Shown: positions 43,483 through 54,866 of the stretch, piece after piece
Layout of the letters: every line of letters starts with the position of its first letter
How positions within the stretch are numbered: position 1 is the stretch's first letter
Assembly (NCBI RefSeq): GCF_963576675.1
Contig: NC_088918.1
Span: forward strand, 63,195,001 to 63,259,000
Direction: 5' to 3'
DNA length: 64,000 nt
Source of the DNA: Euphorbia lathyris
Taxonomy: Eukaryota; Streptophyta; Magnoliopsida; Malpighiales; Euphorbiaceae
Program-made: the position numbers and the translations under genes
The notes under the pieces: generated by a model
Seen by the model: only the letters and a program-made list of their open reading frames with translations
Told to the model about the DNA's origin: nothing
Databases searched by the model: none

Positions 43483-45360
43483 TGTTAGCGTTATTTTGCG
43501 AATATGCTAATTTCAACCTTGTCACGTGTGGTTAGGGTGCGGGCGTGCCAAAGAAGATTACTTCTCAATTGAAATGGTTAAGTTTATGGAATATGCGCGC
43601 CAAAACTTGAATTCTAAACGAAACGATTGGCGAGGGACGCAAGGATTGAAAAAGTCCCTCTTGGGTCTCTAGCGCCGTTATAGAAACTTTACTAGATAAT
43701 TTGTTTTATTTAAGCTAATGCGGGTAAATTAAAGACGAGAAAATAAAGGAATTTAAAGTGCGAAATTGACACAAGATTTGGTGAAAATTGGTATTTTATT
43801 GATGAATAAAGGTTTGAATACATGAAATTGGAAATGAATTACAATTGAGAAATCTCTATATTAAACATATAGGTAATCAATTGAATCAGAACGAACAAAT
43901 CAATACGAAGAATTGAAATGCAATAAAACAAATTGGAATTCAACAACAAACTCGGAGCCACAATAGCTATCTCGGATTGATGTTGAATTTTGGTGTCGGC
44001 GTGAGGTCCTTGGAGAGCTGCAACCGGTCGGGCCCGTACGGTATATGATATTGGGGCAAAACGTTGGTAGGCAAATGGGGCATATTTAAACCTTAATTTC
44101 GGGGGCTTGGTTGGAGTGCTTAAGAACAGGGAATTGGGCAAGTAAATAGTGTAAATTGAACTTCGGGAAGTTAGGAACAACTTTCTATAAGGGATCGAAG
44201 GCTAAAACGAATTGTAAACAGACGAAATTGAGGATTGAAAATGACTAGTTGAATCTGGAAAATTCTGGGCAGAATAGCTAAAAGAATTTGGGGTATAAAG
44301 ATCAGCTTGTAAACGGAGTTTCTGGACACGGAATTGAGTGAATCAAAAGGCTAGATCGAAATTCAGGACGTTAGGAACAACTTTGTCGCGGGGATCGAAG
44401 GCAAAAAATGATGTTAAATGGACAGAATTGGGCTTTGAAAAAGGATGGACGAATCTGGAAAATTACTTTAGAAAGGGAATTCTAATTGAAAACTTGAGCA
44501 GAGTAACGACTTAGAAACACTAATTTGAGTCGAGAAAGTTGAAAAGAGGCTTTTGGAACTTGGATTGAAGCTAAAGGAAGCTAAAGGAGGGACTGAAGCT
44601 ACGAAAAATGAAGAACGAAAGGAAGAACTTGAAGAACTAAGAACGAAAGAACTTAAGAACTAAAGAGCAAAACTAAGGATTAAGCATTGGAGCTTGAGAG
44701 AGGGGGTTTGTTGTGTGTTGAGTGTGTGTTTTAGTGTAGGGGAGGGGGTCTATTTATAGTATTTTTAAGTGGCGTTTTGGTAATTAGTTAGTGGTATTAG
44801 GGTATTTTGGTCTTTTCATCACCAACTAACTCCAACTAACTCTCCAACTAACTTAACTTCCTCAACTGCCGTTGACTGTTTCCGGGAGAGACGATACGCC
44901 CCGCGTATGTCCTACTACGCCCTGCGTGTTGGCGGATACTGGGCCTTGTGCGTTTCATTGACGATTTCTACGTGTGGCGTCTCTGGTGTCGCGTCCCGCG
45001 TAAAGGAGTACGCCCTGCGTATTGGCGGATACGCCCTGCGTATTGGAGCTTCTGATCTTGGAACACTCTGCGGATGCGTCTTACGCATGACGTATTGGCA
45101 AGTACATCCCGCGTAAGAAAGTACGCCCCGCGTAACGTGAAGGACGCGCTGCGTATTTGAGTTTTTGACGTTGATTTCTCCGGATGCCTTGTTTACGCGC
45201 TGCGTATTGAGGACACGCCCCACGTGGTGCCGGACTCTCTCATGGGTTGAAGGTTAGCTTACACGTGTATTATTTTCTAGAAAATATAAACTATATCCTG
45301 AAAACATAACCTAAGCATTTTATATACATAAAAATAATTATTTTATTTTTTGGGCCAACA
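43483..45360 (-). repeat. 3' LTR of Tat element
   Basis: Read on the minus strand it starts TGTTGGCCCAAAAAATAAA at 45360 and ends CGCAAAATAACGCTAACA at 43483. A TATA box (TATAAATAG, minus) is at 44750-44758. Between 44892 and 45235, in the U3 part, is a cluster of ACGCC-CGCGT palindromes. The adjacent polypurine tract on the minus strand is AAAAGAGGGGGCAAT (45361-45375). Confidence 0.92.
44892..45235. repeat. Cluster of ACGCCCYGCGT palindromic motifs, 3' LTR U3
   Basis: About eleven imperfect copies of a 12-mer close to TACGCCCTGCGTA occur in 340 bp (variants TACGCCCCGCGTA, GACGCGCTGCGTA, ACGTGTGGCGTC). Each is a near-palindrome with CpG at both arms. Spacing is irregular (about 15-50 bp), so it is not a simple tandem array. 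Position in U3 upstream of the TATA box suggests enhancer or transcription-factor sites. The same motif forms a second cluster inside the element at 48710-49102. Confidence 0.8.
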
Positions 45361-45618
45361 ATTGCCCCCTCTTTTGTGCATAAATGAATTAGTAATAATA
45401 AAATTTATGTACAAAAGAAGTTTTATTAAATACTTTTTCTTTTTTAAGATAATAGAGAAAAGAATCCTACAGGATTTTAGAATTTGAATTCCTTGGAACT
45501 CTCTATCTTAATCAATCTACAACTCTTTTTTTCTTTTTTTTTTTGTTATTTTTGTTTCTGCCATTTTCTTTTCCCCAAGCTCAAGAACACTCAGAATCAA
45601 GCTCTCAGTCTCTCAAGC

Positions 45619-48384
45619 ATGGGTATGCAAACTATTTTTCTTCTTTATTTTCTTTCTTTTTGATTTTTCTTTTGCTTTTGTGTGTGTAGAATCACATTTT
45701 ATAAGAAAATAAATTAAACTGGAATAAAACATAAGAATTTTAGAGTTTTTACGTGGAGATGGAATTGTATTGCTGAAATTTTGCCTCTGTCTGTCACAGC
45801 TGCGAATTCATATTCTGACACCATTCGCGCTGATTCTCGCCTAGGCATAACCCTTGGCTTGCAGGAGGTAATTTTTGTAATTTCATGATCATGTATTTGA
45901 AGGTAGCATCCATAGGCTTTGATTGATTGTGTCTGTACTCCCAATTTCAGGACAGTGTCTTTACTATTAGCCCTGTTGCTATGAATAACTCGCCTTTGCC
46001 CCCTTATCCCATGAGTAGTGCTACCGAATTAGCCCTTCATAGGGAAACTTATCAATTTCCTGCGAATAAGAAAGGTCTGGTATTCCCTCGTTGTTACACT
46101 GGGTGGAATGACCTTGTAGATCGTTTAGAATTGAGGTATGCAAGTGTTTGGGACCAGGTTGGCATCAGGGATTTTGTTCGTTTGACTCGTCATGAAATTA
46201 CTCCTTGTGTGAATGTGCTTGAAGGAGTTTTGAATTTTTGGTCACCGACATGCAACTCATTGATTCTCCCGCTGGGTCCTATGTCTATCACTTTACGTGA
46301 TATGGTTGCTTTGACGGGGTTGCCTATTATTGGAGAGGAAGTCCCAAGTTGTGTAGATACACACGCATTCCCTGGAGTGCAAGCCATCTTATCTAAAGAG
46401 GCTGGGACGTATGTCCAAATAATTAAGAAGAAATTGGATAAGGCGGAGTTGGATGATGAAGATCATGCGCATTTCCTGTGGATGATGCTTAGCAATTACA
46501 TTTTTGAGCCGTTGGGTCTTAGGCCTACCGCTGAAATATTGATTATTGCTAAGGCTTTGGCTTCAGGCCGTCGTTTAGCTCTTGGCACCATGTTGTTGGC
46601 TTCAACCTTCCACCGTCTAGCTCTTACGGTTGAGGGGAGACCATTTGTAAAACCTCGGGGTGGTTTGTGGTTGTTACAACTGTGGGTTTTTATCTACTTC
46701 CCTCATTTGGCTACTATTTCATCTTGGTGTAGACCTTTGCTACAGCTCTTCGAGTTTGGCCGTTGGTGTGGTTGTGAGATTTCTTCGTACTTTAGTGCCA
46801 TCCCCTCACAATGAGCTGTTTCTCTTTTGGAATAAGAGTAATTCCTGTCTACCATCCTGAGCGCTTTCTTACTTGTCTGCTGCCCCCCATGAAGGTACTG
46901 AATGGTGGATGACGGTGTGTGCAACACGTCGGTTACACCACGGGGTGAACCGAACTAGAACCTCGAGATCATCAAATCCTGGTCTGACTTTATATGCACC
47001 TTGTCTTTGGGCACGTCAATTAGGATTTTTCCAAGCTATTCCAGGGCCACTCCCATTTCCTACCTCTTCTCAGCGGTGTGGAGCTAGTGACGAAGATATA
47101 GCCGCTGCGGTTCTGGACGCGGGATATGATCAGGGACCACTTCTGCTTGGATCAGATCGACCTTCGTTTGATGCTTGGTGGGATACCGTTTTTCAGCAGT
47201 GTATTCCACCCGTTGGTAAGCTCTTTTTATTTTGTCTTGTATGTACATTTTATATATATATACATTTTATTCATTTTTTTTAGATTCGAGCGATAGCTCG
47301 GGAAAGGATAACAATCTGACCCTTCTGGTCCCGAATGCTCTTGAGATAAACGAAACGGGCAAAGGCAAAGGCAAAGCAATCATGTTGGATAGGGGAGGGC
47401 AGGTACCTACCATGGCAGGCCCTTCTGTGAGACCAGGAGAGAGAATTGATTCTGACGAAGACTTGTACTTTGGTTTGAGGATGGAGCGCTGGATCAACTA
47501 GGGGCACGTTGGGACGTGACTTCTTCGATTAGAACTCTGTCTCTTGATGATGGCTCGACCGAGGTGGACATGACTCCCTTGCAACTTCCAGCATGAACAC
47601 ATCTTCCTTCTGCATCTTCTTTAAACCGATTGATTGCCGCACCATTGTCTCAGGTTTGTATGATTTTGCGACTCCGTTATTTTATGAACTATGTTTGGGA
47701 TGCTTGAGTCATATTGTTTGATTGAATTGTCATTTGTGAATATGGCAGGAATCAGCTCTAGTGCGTCCTCCATTAGTTCCTGTCGGTCTTAAGGCTGATA
47801 ATCCTTTTGCTGGTTTGGATTTTTCGTTTTTGAAAGGACCGCCTAACGCCGTAGCTGACTCATCCCTTCCTAGTGATGATTCTTTGAGTGATGCTCGTGC
47901 CAATCTCAGTAAGCTTGTCGCCTCTCCTCTTGACTCTTGGACTCCGACCCGTGTTGAAAGAGCTATGATTGATTTTGACCTTATGATGGGTGTGTGTGCT
48001 CATCCCTTCAAGACTGAGCTGTTGAAATCCGCCAAGAACCACGTATTATTTTGCTATCAGTCCTATGTTACTGAGAAAAACGTGGCAGCAGGCCTCGCAG
48101 CTCGAGTTAGATCAAATATGGCAGAGTTAGAGGCCTACAACAAGAAGTTTAATGCTTTGGTTGATGCTGAAGAAGCGGATAGGCAACGATTGATCAAAAT
48201 TGCAGCTGTAGAGGAGCGGCTTGCGGCATTGGAGAAGGAGGTGGCTGAAGCTCGAGCGTTTAAGGAAGATATGGTTAGAGCTAGCTCCGGGTTTAGGGCT
48301 TGTTTCCCGCGGATGGAGGAAGAGTTGGGCCGTGAGAAAGATCGATTGGCCAATCATTATGATGAGATGTTGGCATGGCACTGA
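45619..48384 (+). pseudogene. Plant mobile domain (PMD, MAIN-like) gene, antisense in Tat element
   Basis: PMD proteins such as Arabidopsis MAIN and MAIL1 act in the nucleus in heterochromatin silencing; the fold is shared with transposable elements. Exon 1 ends ATGG (45619-45622), and the intron runs from GTATGC to CACAG (45799). Exon 2 is 45800-45867, intron 45868-45950, exon 3 45951-47215, intron 47216-47283, exon 4 47284-47653, intron 47654-47748, exon 5 47749-48384. Exon phases join cleanly at all of these junctions. Exon 3 carries the PMD signature: WNDLVDRLELRYASVWDQVG, then LPLGPMSITLRDMVALTGLP, FLWMMLSNYIFEP and, in a shifted frame, WARQLGFFQAIPGPLPFP. Exon 5 is a helical, Glu/Lys/Ala-rich region likely to form a coiled coil. 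Frameshifts near 46770 and 47490 and stops near 46860, 47605 and 48382 disable it. It runs opposite to gag-pol. Confidence 0.82.
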
Positions 48385-48709
48385 CAGAGCGAGCAACACA
48401 AAGAGGCTGCCTCCAAACTTTGTGAATCTTGGGCGAAATACCCGAAGCCTGATTTTTGTTTGTTTTCGTGAGGTACGTTCACGGGTTGCCCGTACTTTTC
48501 ATCTTTGTTTTGAGTTTGTACGCTCATTCTTTCATTTATTTGTTTGTGTAACACAAATGGACATTGTTTTGTGAGTTGATTGTCGTTTGAGCAATTGCTA
48601 AGTCATCTATTTTTGGCCATGGCACACTTATTCTTTTATTGATGAACATTTATAGCACTTGCAAAGACACTATATAAATGCCCAGCAAAATTGTAAATGC
48701 CCAGAAAAA

Positions 48710-49102
48710 GACGCATACGCCCTGCGTATGCCTGGTTACGCCCCGCGTATTTGTGCTCCTGATCCTGAAGCGCTTTCTCGACGATGAATACGCGTGGCGT
48801 CTTTGATTTTATGCCCCGCGTATTCTCGCTCCTAGAGTACATCTTCTATGCACGTCTAGTACATGCCCTGCGTCTTTGGGGCACGCCCCGCGTATGAGAA
48901 TGCACGCCCCGCGTGTTCATGCTCCTGTAGTATATCTTCTATGCACGTCTAGTACACGCCCTACGTATAGGGGGAGCGCCCTGCGTGCGAGGATGCACGC
49001 CCCGCGTATTGTCGAACACGCCCTGCGTGTTGGTGCTCCTAAACCGGAAACGTCTTATTGATGCATTTTACGCGTGGCGTCTGTGGTGTGCGCCGTGCGT
49101 AG
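48710..49102. repeat. Internal cluster of ACGCCCYGCGT palindromic motifs
   Basis: About thirteen copies of the LTR motif (ACGCCCTGCGTA, ACGCCCCGCGTG, GCGCCCTGCGTG, ACGCGTGGCGTC) occur between the end of the PMD gene and the end of pol. A longer unit with GTACATCTTCTATGCACGTC is repeated here twice. The shared longer contexts with the LTR (CTCCTGATCCTGAA, ACGCGTGGCGTCT) suggest descent from U3 sequence. Confidence 0.8.
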
Positions 49103-49621
49103 TTGAGCCTCTTCTACGTCTCGTGGGCTGGCTGCTACATTAATTATGTCCCACATACTTTGGAAATATTTCTTCAAGTATTTGCCGTTAATGTATCTCT
49201 TATGTGGTTCTCCGCCCAGGCTCTTCAACCAATACGCGTTCCCGGGAAGCACCTTGTGGATTTGAAATGGTCCTTCCCAGTTGGGCGACCACTTCCCAAG
49301 CTCACGATCCTTCGTCCCGATTGGTAGAATTAGCTTCCACACTAGCTCGCCTTCTCTGAAGTTTTTCTTTTTTACTTTCTTGTTGTACACATCTTCCACT
49401 TTCTTCTTTTGGATCATCATGCAATCGAGCGCTTTCTGCCTTTCGTAGTCCAAATCTTCTAGTTCCATGGTCATGGCTTGTACATAATTGTCTGGCTCCA
49501 AGTCATTCTGACGCATTACTCGCAATGAAGGCACGATGACTTCTAATGGTATTACTGCATCATGACCAAATGTTAGGAAAAATGGACTCACTCCGGTCGC
49601 TCGTGTCTTAGATGTTCGCAT
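49055..49621 (-). pseudogene. Tat integrase C-terminal region
   Basis: This is the last part of pol, after the catalytic core. The frame contains RATGVSPFFLTFGHDAVIP, a conserved stretch of Ty3/gypsy integrase, and then a DYERQKALDCMMIQKKKVEDV helix. The GPY/F-like end follows (GELVWKLILPIGTKDRELG, KWSPNWEGPFQIHKVLPGNA, YINGKYLKKYF). It binds DNA and helps choose targets. It lies in a different frame from the catalytic core upstream, so a frameshift near 49620 separates them. The tail enters the ACGCC repeat cluster. No chromodomain is seen, consistent with Tat. Confidence 0.8.
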
Positions 49622-51340
49622 GGCCCAGAGTGTTTCTGAGAGAACTTTATGCCACTCTCTAGGATTTGAATTAGAATTTTGTTGGATGCTTTGGCTTGAC
49701 CATTTGCTTGTGCGTAAAACGGAGTGGAATGTATTAATTTAATTCCGTACTCTTCTACGAACTCGCTCATATCTTCGCCTGTGAACATGGTCCCTTGATC
49801 CGTGGTGATGGATTTTCATTGGTGCTGCTTCTACCCACTTGGAAAAGTAATCTGTGGCAGCTATGATGAAACAATGACCTTTTGATGAAGCTGGGAATAT
49901 TTTCCCTATTAGATCAATAGCCCATCCTCTAAAAGGCCACGGCTTCACCACTGAGTGTAATTCTTCTGAAGGGACTCGTTGGATTTGGCCATACAGTTGA
50001 CACTTCTTGCAACCCTTTGCATATGTGATGCAATCGCGTAGGATCGTTGGCCAGAAGTATCCATGGCGATTGATAAGCCACCGCATTCTCCTTCCGGATT
50101 GGTGAGCTCCGCATATGACTTCATAGACTTGCTTCATGACTTCCATTGCTTTTGGGAAGCCGAGACATTTGAGTAGCATTCCATCGTAGCTCTTACGGTA
50201 CAAATCACCTGCCATCAACATGTAATTTCGAGATTGAGTGCTCAATGAATATTTTACTTTTTTGGATGGGTCATTGAGGTAGTCTGTAAATGGTTTCCTC
50301 CAATCTTGAGCTAAGTTAATATCGATGTCGAATGATTCAAACTGGACGCCTCTATCCGCCACGGAAGGATGGCCCTGTCTTCTGATGATAACGACTTTGT
50401 ATGCTGTATCTTTGGAGATTTTCATTCCAGAAGCGATTTGGGCTATCTCGTCAGCTTCCCAGTTGTCATTTCTTGGAATATGCTCCAAACTGACCTCATC
50501 AAACATTTCCAAAAGTTGAATTGCAAACGCGAAATAAGGTAGCAAAGATAAACTTGAGCATTTATATTCTCCTGTTAGGTGCCGGATAACCAATTGTGAA
50601 TCACCGAAAATCTTGACCTCTTTCGCTCCTAGGTCTATCAAGATTTCTAAGCCGATGATTAGAGCTTCATATTCAGCCTGGTTGTTCATGCATTCAAAAT
50701 CCAAGTTTACCGCTAATATTGTCTTAGTCCCGGATGGGGCTGTGATGATCACTCCTGCCCCGTTGGAACTGTCTGTGCTTGAACCATCGAACTTCAACTG
50801 CCACGGTTCTTTGTGCGTCAGATAAATTGGCAGTTCTGCTTCTTCGGGATATTGAAAGTTGGTTGGGTGGTCGACCACCAAATCTGTAATTGCTTTCCCT
50901 TTTATCGAGGATTGCGGGAGATACACCAACGTGAACTCGGCCAGTGCTAGTGACCATTTTCCTATTCTTCCTGAGAGGATAGGCTGGTTGAGCATGTATT
51001 TGATCAAGTCGGTGCTAACAATCACATAAACTCTCGCTTTGAGCAGGTAATGCCTCAACTTTGTGCAAGCGAAGTAGAGGGCTAAGCACGTCTTCTCAAC
51101 TGGGTTGTACCTCGTTTCTGCCGATAGCAATGTTCGACTTAGATAGTAGATGGCTTGTTCATGGCGGTTTGCATTGTCTTGGGCAAGCAAGCATCCAATT
51201 GACTCGTCGGTTGCTGATATATAGAGCTTGAGTGGAGTACCCTCCTTTGGTGACATCAACACAGGTGGGTTGCTCAAGTAAGTTTTGATCTCTTCGAACG
51301 CTGCTTGATGCTTATCGCCCCACTTGAAGCTTTCTTCGTC
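49588..51340 (-). pseudogene. Tat RNase H, archaeal-like RNase H and integrase core
   Basis: On the minus strand the first RNase H begins near 51250 (LKLYISATDESIGCLLAQ, then YYLSRTLLSAETRYNPVEK). A second, archaeal-like RNase H follows (WQLKFDGSSTDSSNGAGVII, NNQAEYEALIIGLEI, IFGDSQLVIRHL, RNDNWEADEIAQIAS). Integrase then has the zinc site GAHQSGRRMRW...GCKKCQLYG and the first Asp in GWAIDLIGKI. After EAAPMK about 20 residues are missing and the frame shifts. The second Asp appears in TDQGTMFTGED. The expected catalytic Glu in the ANGQAxASNK motif is Lys, codon 49690-49692. A two-RNase-H layout defines the Tat lineage. Integrase activity is lost by the missing segment and the Lys. Confidence 0.85.
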
Positions 51341-52205
51341 TTAAGTAGTTTACTTGGCCCAAGAACCGCTGCAACTCCTTTTTGTTCTTCGGAGGTTGTG
51401 CTTCTTTGATTGCTTTTGCCTTATTGTCATCAATCTCGATCCCTCTTTGATGGACTAAAAATCCGAGGAAATTTCCTGCTTTAACCCCGAAGGCGCACTT
51501 TAGAGGATTGAGTTTCAAACTGTATTTACGCATCCGCTCGAAGCTCTTCCTTAAATGGCCGACGTGTTCTGCCTCTCGCTTGGATTTGATAACGATGTCG
51601 TCTACGTATACTTCCATGGAGGTGCCGAGTAGATCGTGAAAGATGGCATTCATTGCTCTTTGGTATGTGGCGCCGGCATTTTTCAAACCGAATGGCATGA
51701 CGACCCATTCGAACGAACCAATTGACCCCGGGCATCGAAATGCCGTTTTTGCAATGTCTTCTTCGGCAATGGGGATTTGGTTATATCCCGCATAGCAATC
51801 GCAAAGAGATATTAATTCATTTTTAGACACAGCATCTACTAGCATATCGGCAATAGGCATCACATAGATGTCTTTTGGCGTAGCTAGATTTAGATCGCGG
51901 AAATCTACGCATACGCGTAATTTACCGTTCTTTTTTACTACAGGCATGACGTTAGATAGCCATACCACGTACTTTGCTGGTCTGATGAATTTAGCCTTGA
52001 ACAGCTTTTCTATTTCTTCCTTCACCTTGCCTTCAACCTCTTTGCTCATCCTTCTTGTTGGTTGTTTGAAGGGTTTGAACTCCGGTTTGATTGGCAATCT
52101 ATGTTCCACTACGTCTTTGCTCAACCCGGACATTTCATCATAATTCCAAGCGAAACAGTCTTTGAACTCCTGAAGCAAAACGATGATGGCTTCCTTTAAT
52201 GTTGG
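51312..52205 (-). pseudogene. Tat reverse transcriptase
   Basis: The RT copies element RNA into DNA. The minus frame reads FKDCFAWNYDEMSGL, then RLPIKPEFKPFKQPTRRMS, KAKFIRPAKYVVWLSNVMPV and CVDFRDLNLATPKD. Further on are YAGYNQIPIAEEDIAKTAF, MPFGLKNAGATYQRAMN, the catalytic EVYVDDIVIKS, and GFLVHQRGIEID with FLGQVNYLRR. Immediately after this about 18 residues are missing and the frame changes, near 51335, before the connection to RNase H. An in-frame TGA (52206-52208) separates it from the upstream protease linker. Catalytic Asp residues are intact. Confidence 0.88.
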
Positions 52206-53589
52206 TCATAGTAAGCTACTGACAAACGTAACCCGAGGTTCCTCTTCTATCCCTAGGTTCACTTCGTCTAGAGGGTCGACTGCCATGGAACCTTCATCTT
52301 CTAACTTCGGGTTCGCCCTTTTCAGATCTTGAAATTGGATTTCTTCTCCTTGAGGATCTAGTTCTGCTATCCCTTTGGGTGCTTCGATTTCTGAGACCCT
52401 CATGTCATCCTCCTGGTATAGTTTCTCCGCTAGTTGTTGTGCATTCAGTTTTAATATAGCAGTTGAAGCCATCGCTTCTTTTCCGAATATTGTCTTGATC
52501 ATGGAATCTCTTCAATTATCGGTTCATCACGGAATGGCCTTCGACGGGGCACGATTGCCGTTGGCCTTAGGATATTCTTAATCTCTTCGCCACATGATTG
52601 TTCTTTGTAATTGGATCCCACTCGGATTGGGCCTACAGATTCCTCGTAGAGTCTAGTCTCGACCACATCTGAGTAGGTTTCGAATGGTTTCTCGTTTGCT
52701 CGAATGACTTCCACCTCGTCTCCCTTCTAGAACAGAAGAAGTTGGTGCAAAGACGAAGGGATGCATGAGTTGGAGTGAATCCAATCTCTCCTTAACAGTG
52801 CCTGATAACTCGTGGTTGAATTTACCACGAAGAAAGCGGCCATGGCGGTGTGAGAGCCAACGGTGAGTTCCAATGGTAGGACGTCGTATGTCTTTGCAAT
52901 TTCTCCCGTGAAGGCTGAAACTGACACCTCTGATGAGATTATATCTTCCTCTGATTTCCCTAAGGCTAGGACCATCTTCATAGGCATGATGTTAACGGCT
53001 GATCCATTGTCGATGACCACTCTGGAGATTGGTTTGCCATCTACACGAGCCTTGACGTATAGAGGTTTGATATGGCGAGTCATCCTTGGAGTGGGTTTGT
53101 CAAAGTAAACCCTCTTCATGCCCTCTTCACCCGATGCCTTCGGTGCTGCGTCTTCTTGCTCCTTGTACTTGGGCTTGGGGAATTCTTTCTTGATGTCTTC
53201 GCTTCTAAAATCCGAAGGTAAGATTAAAGAGGTAGCTGCACAATCTACCCGTATGATGAAATCTCCGACCCGGATCTGGAGGTTCTTCTCTTGGTTTTTT
53301 CCTCCTCTTTTCGCATCATTGGAGTTGACGCTGGATGACTCCTTTTGACTATTTCTCTTTTCTGCCTCTCTTTTCCTTAATCTTCTCTTTGCATTCCTAG
53401 AGAGAGGCCTTGGGAACTTCTTGTGGCTATTCAACTTCCATTGATCGACGGGGGACGTACTCGAAGGTGTCACGAAACGCGGCCGTTGTTGTTGCACGTC
53501 TCTTTTCTTTGCGTTTTGCGACTGCTTTGAGCTGTCCTCCAACTTAGATGGCGTCGCTTTTGGTACCCATATCTGTCGGGTTCTCATGT
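52206..53589 (-). pseudogene. Tat protease and linker to RT
   Basis: The aspartic protease processes Gag and Pol. The motif VVIDNGSAVNIMP is at about 52990-53022, preceded by a basic Lys/Arg-rich segment (RNAKRRLRKREAEKRN) that fits a nucleic-acid-binding Gag tail. An in-frame stop lies at 52727-52729. The linker follows (YSDVVETRLYEESVG) and, after a frame overlap at 52499-52502, IKTIFGKEAMASTAILKLN. Upstream the frame is continuous with gag once the 1272-bp insert is disregarded, so this was originally one gag-protease frame. Confidence 0.82.
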
Positions 53590-53594
53590 CGCAC

Positions 53595-54866
53595 TGTAAA
53601 ATGACGAGCTCCTCTAAGCTGATCTAGCAAATCATCAATCCGAGGCAATGGATACTTATTTTTCACTGTCATTCTGTTCAGTTGTCTGTAATCAATACAC
53701 AATCGCATACTTCCATCTTTCTTCTTCACAAATAATACAGGTGCTCCCCACGGTGAAGTACTAGGTCGTATAAACCCCTTCTCAAGTAGTTCTTCTATTT
53801 GTTTCTTCAATTCTTGTAATTCTATTGGAGCCATTCTATATGGAGCAATTGATATAGGAGATACTCCTGGCATGGTCTCAATAGGAAAATCAATCTCCCT
53901 ATGAGGTGGTAATCCTGGTAGTTCATCTACGAATACATCTGCAAAATCTCTCACCACTGGAATATTCTCCAATTTGCCTCCATCCTCCCTAGTGTCCACA
54001 ACATGAGCTAAATATGCCTCACACCCATTTCTAATCCATCTGATTGCTTGAATTGCAGATATTAAACAAGACGGCACAACCTTTCTCTCCCCAACAAATA
54101 ACACAGTTGACTCTGAATTACAATGTAACACAACTTCCTTTGAACAACAATCCACTTTAGCTTCATATTTACATAGCCAATCCATCCCCAAAATAATATC
54201 GAATTCTCTAAACCCTATAACTACTAAATCTATAGGGAACTCACTTCCCCTCACTTTTATAGGACAATCTCTCAGAACCTGATTTACAATAACATTATTC
54301 CCAACTGGTAGGATAACTCCCACATCATATCCTAATGGTTCTACCTTCCCATTTATTTTCAATATAAACTCAGGTATTATGTATGAATGAGTGGATCAAG
54401 GGTCAATCAAAACAAAAGCTAAGGTATCAAGGATAGAAATTGTACCGGATATAACCTCTGGTGCTATTTGAGCTTCACCCCTCGTCATATTGAAGGCTCT
54501 ATTTCGTGGTAAATTTTGTGTCTGTCCACCCATAGGAGCATCATGTCTACCCCCTCTACCTCTGCCTCTGCCTCTGCCTCTGCCTCTGCCTCTGCCTCAG
54601 CCTCAGCCTCTTCCTCAGCCCTCCTAAAGTGTAACTTAATCAATTTAGGACATATGAATTCATTCATTCATTCATTTAAGTCCTAACTCAATTAACCAAT
54701 CGTTACATCTTAACGATACACTAATCGTCTACTAATCGCACGGTAATCGCATTATGCATATGAAACTTCTAATGACAATGCGATGAATCTAAAATGTATG
54801 TATTCAATCATGAAAACATATATGAATTTGGGAAGATGTATATGTTAGGGTTTTAGGGATGTTACA
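53595..54866 (-). mobile_element. Truncated chromovirus segment inserted with a 5-bp TSD
   Basis: The insert is flanked by CGCAC at 53590-53594 and at 54867-54871. On the minus strand it starts with an LTR end (TGTAACATCCCTAAAACCC) and about 220 bp of LTR-like sequence. It then jumps to coding sequence: an Arg/Gly-repeat Gag tail (GAGGCA repeats 54550-54610), a chromovirus protease ([21 protein letters not shown]) and the RT N-terminus ([63 protein letters not shown]). It ends inside RT, where the bases happen to be ...TTTTACA. Most of the element is missing. Protease and RT are broken by a stop near 54390 and by truncation. Confidence 0.85.

Noticed and set aside
43839..44180. 113-codon minus ORF in the Tat LTR (also near 57323-57607)
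   Set aside because: It lies in R/U5. The two LTR copies differ by an indel that changes the frame, so coding function is unlikely.
44907..45116. 69-codon ORF in the LTR built of YALR repeats (also 58343-58552)
   Set aside because: The repeated peptide is a by-product of the ACGCCCTGCGT motif cluster. It has no start context or domain.
44892..45235. CRISPR-like repeat array
   Set aside because: The motif copies are imperfect and irregularly spaced in a plant LTR. There are no spacers of constant length and no cas genes.
54485..54667. Glu-Ala repeat peptide
   Set aside because: It is the wrong frame of a GAGGCA repeat whose other frame gives the Arg-Gly tail of a chromovirus Gag.
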